In this document: piece by piece, positions 52,949 through 62,000 of the stretch
Numbering within the stretch: position 1 is the stretch's first letter
How the letters are laid out: each line of letters opens with the position of its first letter
Source of the DNA: an uncultured Clostridia bacterium
GTDB lineage: Bacteria > Bacillota > Clostridia > Christensenellales > Borkfalkiaceae
Length of the DNA: 64,000 nucleotides
Assembly: GCA_934271265.1 (NCBI GenBank)
Contig: CAKQRE010000006.1
Span: 62,001 to 126,000, forward strand
Direction: 5' to 3'
Made by a program: the position numbers and the translations under genes
The notes under the pieces: model-generated
Told to the model about the DNA's origin: nothing
The model's database searches: none
What the model saw: only the letters and a program-made list of their open reading frames with translations

Positions 52949-54004
52949 TTATGTCTCGTTCGATTCGTTATCTTTTCTGATTTTAACAAGTTTTGCCGCA
53001 TTTTTCCTCGAGTCTTCGCCGATGGCGGCGTAATGCTTTCTCGTCGTATTCACGTCTTTATGACCGAGGAAATCGGCAACGGCATAAATATCACCCGTTT
53101 CGCGGTAAAGGTTGGTGCCGAATGTGCTTCGCAGTTTGTGCGGCGTGATCTTTTTTAACGGGGTAACTTCTTTCGCGTAATTTTTCACAAGGACTTCCAC
53201 CGCGCGGACGGAGATCCGTTGACCCTTTAAGGAAAGGAACAGGGCGTTTTCTTCTTCCGGGATCGGCAGGTCGTAACGGTAATCGAGCCAGTCGTAAAGG
53301 GCGTCCTTTACCTCGTCGTTATAATAAAGAATTTCCTGTTTGCCTCCTTTTCGCGTTACGACGAAACTGTTGTGGTCGAAGTCGAAACTCTCCACGTTAA
53401 GCCCGACAAGCTCGCTGATACGGATTCCCGTTCCGATAAAGAGGGTGAGTATTGCGGTATCGCGAACTTTCAGCTTGTTATGATAAACCTTTTTTCGTCC
53501 GGAATAAGCCTCATCGTCGGAAACAAACTCGAGCAGCTTGTCAACTTCGTCGTTCTCGAGGCGAACGATCGATTTTTCCCGTATTTTCGGGGTCGCGACC
53601 TTTTCCGCTACGTTTGCAACGATCATGTCTTTCTGAAAAAAGTACTTATACATGGCGCGGATCGAGGCGAGTTTTCTCGCTTTCGCGTGGTCGTCGCACG
53701 ATTCGCGGTTGCCGCGCGCCGTTTTGTAGCTGCCGAGATAATTTAAAAAACGCTCGATATCGAGGGCGGTCACGTCGTTTAAAACGCCGATCGTCATGTC
53801 TCCGACCAAAACACCTTTCGTCTGCGAAAGGTATTCGAAAAAGATCCTTAAATCGTAAGCGTAGTTAAGGCGGGTAAGCGCGGAAGAGTTGTTAGAGATA
53901 CCGTAGAGAAACTGCGCGCAAAAAGGGGGCAGATTCGTCAGAAGTTCGTCCGTTTTATCGGTCAGTTTCTCATTTCTTAAGGTGTAGTAGTTTTCCTTTT
54001 TCAT
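52949..54004 (-). CDS. Tyrosine recombinase, XerC/XerD family
   Basis: A 351-residue tyrosine recombinase. Residues about 30-140 form the SAM-like DNA-binding domain; the catalytic domain has all the expected residues: Arg195 in GTGIRISEL, Lys222 in RKGGKQ, His289 and Arg292 in TPHKLRSTF, His315 in LGHKD and the nucleophile Tyr325 in RKHYAAI. It could be the chromosome dimer resolvase or a recombinase with a specific target. Start ATG at 54004 follows GGAGGG (GAAGGAGGGATATTTTTTC). The promoter and a long perfect inverted repeat lie directly upstream. Confidence 0.9.
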   Translation of the reverse strand: MKKENYYTLRNEKLTDKTDELLTNLPPFCAQFLYGISNNSSALTRLNYAYDLRIFFEYLSQTKGVLVGDMTIGVLNDVTALDIERFLNYLGSYKTARGNRESCDDHAKARKLASIRAMYKYFFQKDMIVANVAEKVATPKIREKSIVRLENDEVDKLLEFVSDDEAYSGRKKVYHNKLKVRDTAILTLFIGTGIRISELVGLNVESFDFDHNSFVVTRKGGKQEILYYNDEVKDALYDWLDYRYDLPIPEEENALFLSLKGQRISVRAVEVLVKNYAKEVTPLKKITPHKLRSTFGTNLYRETGDIYAVADFLGHKDVNTTRKHYAAIGEDSRKNAAKLVKIRKDNESNET

Positions 54005-54031
54005 GAAAAAATATCCCTCCTTCGATCAATT

Positions 54032-54067
54032 TATCATTGCGTAAAACACAACTTTTACGCAATGATA
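54032..54067. repeat. Perfect 15-bp inverted repeat with 6-base spacer
   Basis: Arms 54032-54046 and 54053-54067 are exact reverse complements, separated by CACAAC. The right arm contains the -10 box of the recombinase promoter (minus strand), so the repeat covers the promoter -10 and the transcript start. The 6-base centre equals the spacer length of tyrosine-recombinase core sites (dif-type). It can be an operator, a recombination site or both. It has no T run and does not look like a terminator. Confidence 0.85.
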
Positions 54068-54091
54068 GCACATTTCAGCCCGTTTTGTCAA
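54062..54091 (-). promoter_or_regulatory. Promoter of the recombinase-hflX unit
   Basis: On the minus strand TTGACA (54091-54086), 18 bases, TATCAT (54067-54062), with TGC directly before the -10 (extended -10). Strong by inspection. The -10 lies in the right arm of the inverted repeat. Confidence 0.75.
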
Positions 54092-54193
54092 GTATTTTCA
54101 CGTTGTTACGAAAAAAAAGACTTTTTAAAATCGTTGTTTTTATATGTGATTTTAGAAAATTTTATGTTTTGCGAAATTACTTTGAGCGAAGAA

Positions 54194-54222
54194 TTGACAC
54201 CCGTGTCGAATCGTGCTATAAT
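54194..54222 (+). promoter_or_regulatory. Near-perfect consensus promoter of the PadR-membrane gene
   Basis: TTGACA (54194-54199), 17-base spacer ending in TGC, TATAAT (54217-54222). The -35 region is embedded in a short inverted repeat, GACAC-CC-GTGTC (54196-54207), a possible operator for autoregulation. Predicted leader about 72 bases. Confidence 0.85.
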
Positions 54223-54300
54223 AGAGTTAAGTTTATTTTTGAATTTTTGCCGCAAATACGGCTTTGTTTCTATCAATTTTACGAAGGAGTGTGTATCTGT

Positions 54301-57174
54301 ATGGGTGATTTTATCAACAGCGAAATGATTCGCGGTCATATCGATACCATTATTTTGCTTTCGCTTGTCGACGGTGACCGTGATTCCAACGAGATCCGCG
54401 CCGATATCGAGAAAAAGTCGGAAAACAGATACAGCGTAAAGCAAGGCACGTTTTACAGCGCGATGAAACGGCTTACCAAGCAGAATTACATCAAAGAATA
54501 TCGTTCCAGCGCGTCCGACGGCATCCGCAGAAAATATTATTCTCTTACCGAAAAAGGAAAACGTTTTCTCGACAAAAACCGCGAAGATTGGCTGCAGTCC
54601 AAAGAACTGATCGACGGGCTGATCGAAACCCCGTCTGAGCCGATCGAACGCGGGCTTCCGAAAGCGGAAAAGCCGGCGGACGAATTCGAGAAATTCAAGG
54701 AGCTTGCGTCCGATATCGGCGATTATCGCGTGGAAGACGGCGCGGAAGAAGAAAGCTATCTCGACCGCCTCGGATCGGACGTTTTTGCCGACATTCAGTC
54801 CGAGCTTGACGCTCTGAACGTTCCCGTCGAGGAGGAGCCCTCTCCCCTTATCGAGGAAGAAACGCTTCCGCAAGACGAGACCGCCCTCGAAACGGTCATG
54901 GGAACCGAGGACGAAGAATCTACCGAAGAAACCGTTTACGAGGATACGGAAGAGATCGGCGGGATCCCCGACGAAACGGAAACCGTGGAAGAAGAAGTTT
55001 CCGAAGAAACCGCGGGATCGGACGAAACATCCGATCGTGAGGAAGAAAGCGACTCGCCTTACGTCCTTCTGGACAGCATGGAAGAAAACTCCGAATCCGA
55101 AGAAAACGCTTGCGAGGATACGGAAGAAGAGATCGACGAACAAGACGATATTTACGTAGTTTCCGACGAAAATGCGGAAGAAACGGAAAATACGGAAGCA
55201 ACCGAAGAACATACGGAAACTCAGGTCGAGGAGGAAGACGTAGAACCGACCGACGGAGAGACGGAAGAGGACGAAGAGATCATCGATCGCGATCTTCTCG
55301 AAACGCAGCAGGAACTCGATAAACTTCTCGGTATCGAAGAGACGGCGGAAGAAACGATCGAAGAGATCGAGCCGGAAAACGGATCTGAGACCGAAGACGA
55401 AACAGAGGAAATTGCCGAAGATACCCTTTCCGAGGAGACGACCGAAGCGCAAGCGAAGGAAAACGTTGACGAGAAGGAAAACGAGGATCCCGAATTTCTG
55501 CTTTCCGTCACGACCGATCACGACTTCACCGCCCCCGCCTACGACGATTCGGCTTATCGGGTGATCGAAGAGACGGACGAAGACTATATTCATATCCGCG
55601 GCATTATAGACGAACGGAAAACGGAAGAGCCTTCCCTGAACGTACAGACCGAAGAAACGGAAGTAATAAGCGAACCTTCCGAATCTGCGGAGAAAACGAC
55701 GGAAGAGGACGCACCGGAGACGGAAAGCGAAGAAATCGCGGCGGATGAATCGGCAAACGGGACGGAAAAAGAATACGTAGAACCGGTCGACGCAGAAAAT
55801 GCGTTCAAAGGGTTCAATATCATTTATAACAAACCGCAGGAAGAGCTTTTCACCGCAAACGATTTTGCCGCGGTGGAAATGCCTGAATTCCCGCGCGACG
55901 AGGAGATACCGGAAGAGAGCGATTCCGCAACTTCGGAAGCGATCCCGCAGGAGAACTATGAAACGGCGGAACCTTCCGTATCCGACGTGGAGATCAATAT
56001 CATCTCTCAGAACGCAAAGATAGAGGAAAAACCGATCGTTATCTTCGCTTCTTCCGATTATGATTTCCCCTCGCCGACCGAGGCGGAACGGGAAGAACCG
56101 CAACAGGCAAAAACGGAGAGCGTGCCGACTCCGACGGAAACGGCGGCACCCCCCTCCCCCGCACCGCAGGCAACCGTTACGCCGCAGGAGGAAGATCCCG
56201 CGGAAGACGATTATCTCTACGCCGAAGACGGAAAACCCGCCATGCAGAGAGAATATAAATCCATTCTTTCAAAACTTTTCCCGAGAACGGAAGAAAAGGA
56301 AATGCCGCGCGAAAACGTCGTTTACGTTTCACCCGAAAAAGAATCGCAACCGGCGGAAGCCGCACAGCCGGCGCGAACCGTCGATCTCGACGAGTATTTT
56401 GCCCGCGCCACGCAGAAACATTACGAAGAAACATACCGCAATTACGAAGATACCTATGCGGAACAAACCCCTGCTCCGACCCCTGCGGAAGAGCCGCAGC
56501 CGGAGCCGGCGCAGGAGGAAACTTCTGTTTCCTCTTTCGGAGCGACGAGCAACGAACAGAATTATTATAACGAGTCTGTTTACAATGCGGAAACCGCCCC
56601 GAGAGAAACGAAGATCGAAAAACAGGTTACCGGGCGCGAAGCCCTTTCGTCGGACGGTACGGCGGACTTCTCCGATCTGTACGCCATGGCTAACCGCGAA
56701 GGATTCAAGATCAGAACGTCTTCCGCGACCAATCGTTTTTCCGGCAAATACATTCTTGCAAACAAACTGAACATGAATACGGCATGGCTTTTCTTTATTC
56801 TTCTGTTCGGTGAAATGGCATTGATGAATTACGTGTTCGCACAGGAAGTCGGCTGGAGCTGGATGGCAAAAGGAAGCATCGTTGCGGCGGCATTCCTTGT
56901 TCCGCTGATCCTTACGATCCGTTATTTCGTTTCCGGCAACAATAAGGTGACCGAGATCGCCCCGTTCAGGAGCGCAATGGAAGTTTCGCTGATCATAACG
57001 TTCCAGATCGTTATCATCGTGCTTGCCGTCGCGCTGTTCTCGTCCATCGATTTCAATTCGCATTCGCAGGTTCTTTCGTATATCGCGATCCCCTGCATTT
57101 TCGCACTGAACATTCCCGTTTTCTTCATTTTAAAATATCTTTTGCTCGAAAGCGGAAAATACTTCACGAAATAA
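54301..57174 (+). CDS. Membrane-anchored PadR-type regulator with a long acidic linker
   Basis: A single uninterrupted 957-residue protein. Residues about 14-100 form a PadR winged-helix domain (GHIDTIILLSLVDGDRDSN, QGTFYSAMKRLTKQNYI, IRRKYYSLTEKGKRFLDK). Residues about 104-750 are mostly acidic and low in complexity, dominated by Glu, Thr, Asp and Ser, becoming Pro/Glu-rich near 670-760. A conserved-looking juxtamembrane part (DFSDLYAMANREGFKIRTSS) follows. Four hydrophobic helices span about 825-848, 854-877, 892-915 and 924-950. No signal peptide is present, so the PadR domain stays in the cytoplasm. PadR proteins usually are about 110-180 residues and soluble. Start ATG 54301 after AAGGAG; an in-frame opening from 54037 crosses the promoter and is rejected. 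Ligand, targets and release mechanism are unknown. Confidence 0.8.
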   Translation: MGDFINSEMIRGHIDTIILLSLVDGDRDSNEIRADIEKKSENRYSVKQGTFYSAMKRLTKQNYIKEYRSSASDGIRRKYYSLTEKGKRFLDKNREDWLQSKELIDGLIETPSEPIERGLPKAEKPADEFEKFKELASDIGDYRVEDGAEEESYLDRLGSDVFADIQSELDALNVPVEEEPSPLIEEETLPQDETALETVMGTEDEESTEETVYEDTEEIGGIPDETETVEEEVSEETAGSDETSDREEESDSPYVLLDSMEENSESEENACEDTEEEIDEQDDIYVVSDENAEETENTEATEEHTETQVEEEDVEPTDGETEEDEEIIDRDLLETQQELDKLLGIEETAEETIEEIEPENGSETEDETEEIAEDTLSEETTEAQAKENVDEKENEDPEFLLSVTTDHDFTAPAYDDSAYRVIEETDEDYIHIRGIIDERKTEEPSLNVQTEETEVISEPSESAEKTTEEDAPETESEEIAADESANGTEKEYVEPVDAENAFKGFNIIYNKPQEELFTANDFAAVEMPEFPRDEEIPEESDSATSEAIPQENYETAEPSVSDVEINIISQNAKIEEKPIVIFASSDYDFPSPTEAEREEPQQAKTESVPTPTETAAPPSPAPQATVTPQEEDPAEDDYLYAEDGKPAMQREYKSILSKLFPRTEEKEMPRENVVYVSPEKESQPAEAAQPARTVDLDEYFARATQKHYEETYRNYEDTYAEQTPAPTPAEEPQPEPAQEETSVSSFGATSNEQNYYNESVYNAETAPRETKIEKQVTGREALSSDGTADFSDLYAMANREGFKIRTSSATNRFSGKYILANKLNMNTAWLFFILLFGEMALMNYVFAQEVGWSWMAKGSIVAAAFLVPLILTIRYFVSGNNKVTEIAPFRSAMEVSLIITFQIVIIVLAVALFSSIDFNSHSQVLSYIAIPCIFALNIPVFFILKYLLLESGKYFTK

Positions 57175-57195
57175 ATAAGCGGCAAAACCGTAAAA

Positions 57196-57236
57196 AAACA
57201 GACGCTCTGTCTTGCTATGGCAGAGCGCCTGTTTTT
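57196..57236. terminator. Bidirectional terminator between the PadR gene and the secreted-protein set
   Basis: A 6+7-base stem with one mismatch (57196-57209 with 57221-57234), followed by TTTTT on the plus strand and by a longer T run on the minus strand. It serves the two convergent genes. Confidence 0.8.
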
Positions 57237-57274
57237 ATTGTCGGGCTTATTTTATCCCTTTTCTTCTACAGCAT

Positions 57275-58174
57275 TTAAGCCGAAGCCGACGGGTCGGGGG
57301 TCTTCACCTCGAACAGCACGGAAAAATCGATCAGTTTATCGATCGTCGATCCTTGCAGGCTTTGATATGTATCTTTTGGTAATTCGGCTTCCGAAATAAT
57401 ATTATTTTTGATCAGTTCTTCATACGGGATCATCTGAAAGCGGATCCAGAAATCGCGCGTATTTACGATCTGCTTTTCGTTATTCGCTTTTTTATCTTCC
57501 GCCATCTGCGCGTCCATGCCGCTGAGCGGATAATCGGATAACACGCGAAGACTGCCGCCGTCTTTTATCTGATTCAGATACTGATAGCCTGAAAATCGAA
57601 CGGTATCGACGGAAGCGTTGCCGGTCGTATCGCGCTTAACGACCACCTCGCCGCAGGAAACGGCAAGCGTTTTCAATAATAATTTCGCCTGCTGATTCGT
57701 CGTAGCCGCGGAACCCGCATTGATGAGAATAGAAACGTTGTTTGTAGAATCTCCTTTGTTTACCATGCGGAAACGGTAAGTAAACACCTTGGAAGGCACG
57801 ATATCCGCAAGCGAATTTCCGCCTCCCGAAAATGAAATCGTATCCTCGGTCGTCACAAGGTCTTCCACTTTGGCTTCCCGTTTTCCGATAAATTCAAAAG
57901 AATATGCGCCGCGGAATTCGGGGAAATAAGCTTCCGGAAAATTCGCTATATTTTTATCCGTCCAATACCCTTCTTCGATCCGATCGGGTACGCCGTTCTT
58001 GTTTTCGTCGTTTGCACGGTAGAAATAGACTTCGGAATTGATCCTTGCGAACTTGAATTCCATTTCGGAAGCTCTGTCCGTCGCGCTGAACCAGGCGTAA
58101 ACGGATACTCCGCACACGGCGAGAACGATCGCAAGCGCAAGGGACGAAAGGGAAAAGAAAAACTTTTTATTCAT
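57275..58174 (-). CDS. Exported protein with SipW/TasA-like signal region, 299 residues
   Basis: An N-terminal hydrophobic helix (FFFSLSSLALAIVLAVCGVSVYAWFS, residues 5-30) ends in AWFS and is followed by a strand-rich domain. The segment SKVFTYRFRMVNKGDSTNNVSILINAG resembles TasA/CalY-type beta domains that carry a donor strand. The sequence contains a DENKNGVPDRIEEG motif, reminiscent of Ca-binding dockerin-like loops. I do not know its exact function; secreted or fibre-forming surface protein is the best guess. Its ATG overlaps the stop of the preceding gene in ATGA. The terminator at 57196 closes the unit. Confidence 0.65.
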   Translation of the reverse strand: MNKKFFFSLSSLALAIVLAVCGVSVYAWFSATDRASEMEFKFARINSEVYFYRANDENKNGVPDRIEEGYWTDKNIANFPEAYFPEFRGAYSFEFIGKREAKVEDLVTTEDTISFSGGGNSLADIVPSKVFTYRFRMVNKGDSTNNVSILINAGSAATTNQQAKLLLKTLAVSCGEVVVKRDTTGNASVDTVRFSGYQYLNQIKDGGSLRVLSDYPLSGMDAQMAEDKKANNEKQIVNTRDFWIRFQMIPYEELIKNNIISEAELPKDTYQSLQGSTIDKLIDFSVLFEVKTPDPSASA

Positions 58175-59004
58175 GCGTTCCCTCCTTCGTTCGGTGCGAG
58201 TACAACGGAAGCGATCCTGGCGGATTTCTCCGCGAGAAGGTTGGAAACGACCCCTTCCAGCTTATTATATTCGGTAAGATCGATATGCAGACGGATCGTT
58301 ATCGTTTCCCATTCCGCACCGCTCCACGTGCCTTTGAAAATATCCGCGGTAGCGGGAGCGGGATTACTATCGTCGATCGGTTTCAAATCGTTTAAAAAGA
58401 CGCCTTTATCATTCAACGAGTTAAAATCTTTGTCGTCATAATTTCCAACCTGGAGACGATATATGCCGAGAATACTGTATTCTTTATTGTTCGCTTCGAA
58501 AGTATCGCAACCGGTCTTGTTGTTATTATCCGGGGTAAGCCCGTCGAAATACAGCTTATAGCCGCTTTTTTCCTTTCTGCGGCTTTCGGCGCAGGTGAAA
58601 CGAAAGGTCATTTCAATGTATTCGCCGGGATATAACGAATCGTAAAAAACCGATTTTTTCCCACCGGAAGAGGTATCGAATTCATCTGTCGCATTGCCGT
58701 TTTCGTCGACCTGCAAGAGATAATACTTGCCGTCCGTATCGCGGCGATAGGTACCGGAAGCAATTACCGTTTCGTTCATTACGGCTTTGGCGGTAAACGT
58801 ATCGTCAAAGCGCATATAATCCGCGCGGGCGGTCAGACTCATACCGCTGCCCGAAACGTTTTTATTCTGCGAAAACCATGCAACCCCTTTCGGCATGACC
58901 GCAACGACGATAATCACGATCGCGACCAGCAGAAACAGGCAACTTGCCGCCGAGCTTATCAGTTTTTTATCGGTGATCAGTTTTTTGATTTTTTCGTTCA
59001 TCAA
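58171..59004 (-). CDS. Exported protein with SipW/TasA-like signal region, 277 residues
   Basis: A charged N-terminus of about 18 residues precedes a hydrophobic helix (SCLFLLVAIVIIVVAVMP) and the motif KGVAWFSQNKNVSGSGMSLTA. The rest is strand-rich, with YPGEYIEMTFRFTCAES and ITIRLHIDLTEYNKLEG near the end. The AWFS motif after the helix matches the neighbouring two genes. Not recognised as a named family; most like SipW-dependent exported matrix or surface proteins. It overlaps the genes on both sides by 4 bases, so translation of the three is coupled. Confidence 0.62.
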   Translation of the reverse strand: MMNEKIKKLITDKKLISSAASCLFLLVAIVIIVVAVMPKGVAWFSQNKNVSGSGMSLTARADYMRFDDTFTAKAVMNETVIASGTYRRDTDGKYYLLQVDENGNATDEFDTSSGGKKSVFYDSLYPGEYIEMTFRFTCAESRRKEKSGYKLYFDGLTPDNNNKTGCDTFEANNKEYSILGIYRLQVGNYDDKDFNSLNDKGVFLNDLKPIDDSNPAPATADIFKGTWSGAEWETITIRLHIDLTEYNKLEGVVSNLLAEKSARIASVVLAPNEGGNA

Positions 59005-62000
59005 TCTACCCTCACCACGTTGAATTTTACTTTGATCGTAACCGTTGTACCGTTTAACGTAAACGTGTAAGCAACGTAAAACTTGGTCGTTTCCGTATTG
59101 TTTTCGCCGTCATCCGAACCCCAGACGAGCGAGTTTACGGTAACGGAATACGATGAAGTGCCAACCTTATAGTTTGTTTTAAGCCCGTAAAAGGCGGCAA
59201 CGGCGTCCTTTTGCGTATTGCTCGTTGTATTTGCAAACGATTCGTAAACGACTTTGATCGGGATCCCTTTTTTCAATTTTTTCTGATATTCCACGCTTTG
59301 CAGAATCTTGTAATCGTTCACGCCCGTTTGTTCTTCGAATAAAAACTGCGCGGAAGTCGATGCGGTATTGTAAACGGACGTGCCGGAAGAAGAAAGTTCG
59401 GCAAAATATTCCATATTCACAAGACCGACCGAGCCGTAGAAAATACCGCCAACGCCGACGGGCGTATCACCCGTGGAATTTGCAAGGTTACCGTAAACGT
59501 AAACGCGGTTTAAGTTGGGAAACGAAGTTAAAAATTCCATGGAATACACTTTATTTTCATTCGACGAATTTCCGACGCTGTTTTCGATATGAAGTTCCGT
59601 CAATCGCTTTAAAGCGGTAAGTCTTTCAAGATCGGCGTCGTTCGGGTTTGCGGCGTTGATATTAGCGGAAAGATTGCAATTGCAAAGATACAACGTCGTG
59701 ATCGAGGTCATCTGAGAAAGATAGGTCATTGTGTTTGCGTAATCGACCGAAAGGTCGATCCCGCTCAGGTTGACGTACGAAGTGCCCGTCATATACTCGA
59801 TCCCCTTGAAATTTTTCACTTTTTCGAGCAGAGTTTTCGAAGACGCGGAAACAAGCGTATTATTATCGGTAACGTCAAGATCACGGTTTTGTTTCAACCA
59901 GTCAACAAGCACGTAGTTTTTCGCATCGGTCGAGTTGTCGTAAGCGACGCCGCCGAACGCCTCGTACATCCAGATATACAGGTTTTTATCGTAAACGGCG
60001 TCGGGAGACGCTTTTGTTTCGTCCAGCAAAAGAACGCCCGGAAGCGTAAAGGCGGTTGTGATATAGGTTGTCGTTGTTCCCTCGCCGTTTTGTACGGGTT
60101 TGGAGTACGCCTGAAAACCGTCGTTTAAAGACATAACGTAGTTATAAACGATTTCAAATTCAACGTCTTTCGAACCGATTTCAGACGGATCGATATTGAA
60201 TTTCCAACGAGCGTCACCATAAGAAAGGATCTTCTGATAACTTTTCATTCCCGTTTCCGTCACGCCGTCTGCTTTGTGGCTCGTCAGAGCGTTTACGTAG
60301 GAAGAATAGGGGTAACTTCCCCCGCTTTCCGTTTTCGGAATCAAAGAATGATCCTTTCCGTTATAATACAGGGAAACGGAAATTCCTTTCACGTTGTTCC
60401 AGATAAGGTTTCCGCTTGCGTCCCGAGTAAAAATATCGTAACAAACGATTTTTCCGTCATTGGAATACGCAAAAGGCATTTCAAAAGAATTGATCGTGAA
60501 AAGCCCCGTTTGCGCATAGAACATTTGATTGTAATAGTTATAATAGGGCAAGAATCCGTTCACGTTGTCGCCCGAATCGTTGGCAACCGCTTCGATGGGG
60601 ATCTGCAGCGTTACTTGCTTTTCTTCGCCGAATGAAAACGTACAGTTCAGCTGAACCGATTGCACGTAATCGAGCGGATTGTTCGTTTTGAAATCCTTAA
60701 CGGAAAGTTTTCCGTTTGAATCCCCCGCCGGAACGGTCAACGTATATAAGGAATTGATATCGTTTACGAGTTCGTATTTGATTTTTTTGATCGATACGTC
60801 CGCATTTCCGTTTTTAAGGGAATAAATGATCTGATCGCTGAATCCCGTCAGATTTCCGCCGCTGTCGTATTCCGCCCGAAGCGTGATTTTCCCGCCGTAG
60901 TTATTTAAAATAAAGTCCTGCGCGAGAGAGGCTTCGGTACGGACAAGCCCTGCGTCCGTCGCCACAATGTCGTTGATATCAAGCTTTTCCGATTTTGTCA
61001 CGCCGTTTATCGTCGTCGAGATCGTAACGATCATTTTCGTAACGGCTTCCGTCGGAGTGAATTTCACGATCCCGTTTTCCGTTGTGATCGTATCGGAAGT
61101 ATATTCGGTAGCCTGATTCTCCCCGCCGTAAACCCTGTAAGCGAACGAAAGGGCTCCGTTCGGCAACGACAGCATTGCCGGAAACTGTACTTCCCGCTTG
61201 AAAACGTGCTTTTTCGTTGCCTGTGTGTCGCCTTCTGCCGTATAGTCCGTATAAAAACGATCGATCAACGCATTTATCATTGTTTTTCCCGCAAGGACAA
61301 AAGAAGAAGTGTTTGCGGGGTTTACAAGGTGCGCTTTCAGTTCGGTAACGGCGATCGTTTTCCCGTCTTTCTTTACCGTAACGGTCAGAGTTCCGCTTTC
61401 CGCGCCGGAATTTTCAGCCGGCAAAGTAACTTTTCCGAGCGCCGAGATATTGCCCGTTCCGCTTTCGTTTGCTTTTACAAAAGAGTATTCGACCGTCAGC
61501 CCGTTATAGGCAAGAATATGCGTTACGAAATCGAGATCGTCGAACACGTAAAAACAAGGCTCTGTTTCGGCGGCGTCGCTTGCCGTAAAGCATTTCTTTT
61601 CGGAAATAAAGAGATTTGCGGCGAAAAGATTGTTCGTCACCGTAAGTTTGGAAAGATCGTCATAGGAAAGTTCTTCCGGTACAAGGTCGGCATAGTTGGC
61701 AAGTTTTGCCGTTGCGATGCGAAGGGCGTGATAGCCGATCATTTTGTCATCCGCGGCGATAACCGAATAATAGGAAGAATCGGTTATCTTTTTGTCATCC
61801 GAAAATTTGATCACGCCGTTTTCCTCGGTGGCGTTCCGGTAAGCCGTAACGGAATAAAACGAGGGGTAAGCATAGGGCGCGTCGAAAATAAATTTTCCGA
61901 AAGCGGTCGAAGCCGCGTCGTTTCCGCTTGCGACCGCCCCCGTTATCACGTTTCCGTTTTTTATTACGATATTGCCGTGATACGTATGATAAAAGATCAG

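Noticed and set aside
54032..54067. Reading the inverted repeat as an intrinsic terminator
   Set aside because: No T run follows on either strand, and a promoter -10 box lies within one arm.
54037..54300. Upstream in-frame extension of the PadR-membrane protein
   Set aside because: It crosses the strong promoter at 54194-54222 and has no PadR-like sequence; the ATG at 54301 has AAGGAG.
55000..55500. Exact tandem repeats in the acidic part of the PadR-membrane gene
   Set aside because: Glu/Thr-rich blocks are similar in composition but do not repeat exactly, so no repeat unit is annotated.
54106..56103. A 665-codon open frame on the minus strand opposite the PadR-membrane gene
   Set aside because: It is a shadow of the acidic GAA/GAC-rich coding strand: its residues are Phe/Arg/Leu-heavy, it lacks a ribosome site, and it runs through the promoter region.
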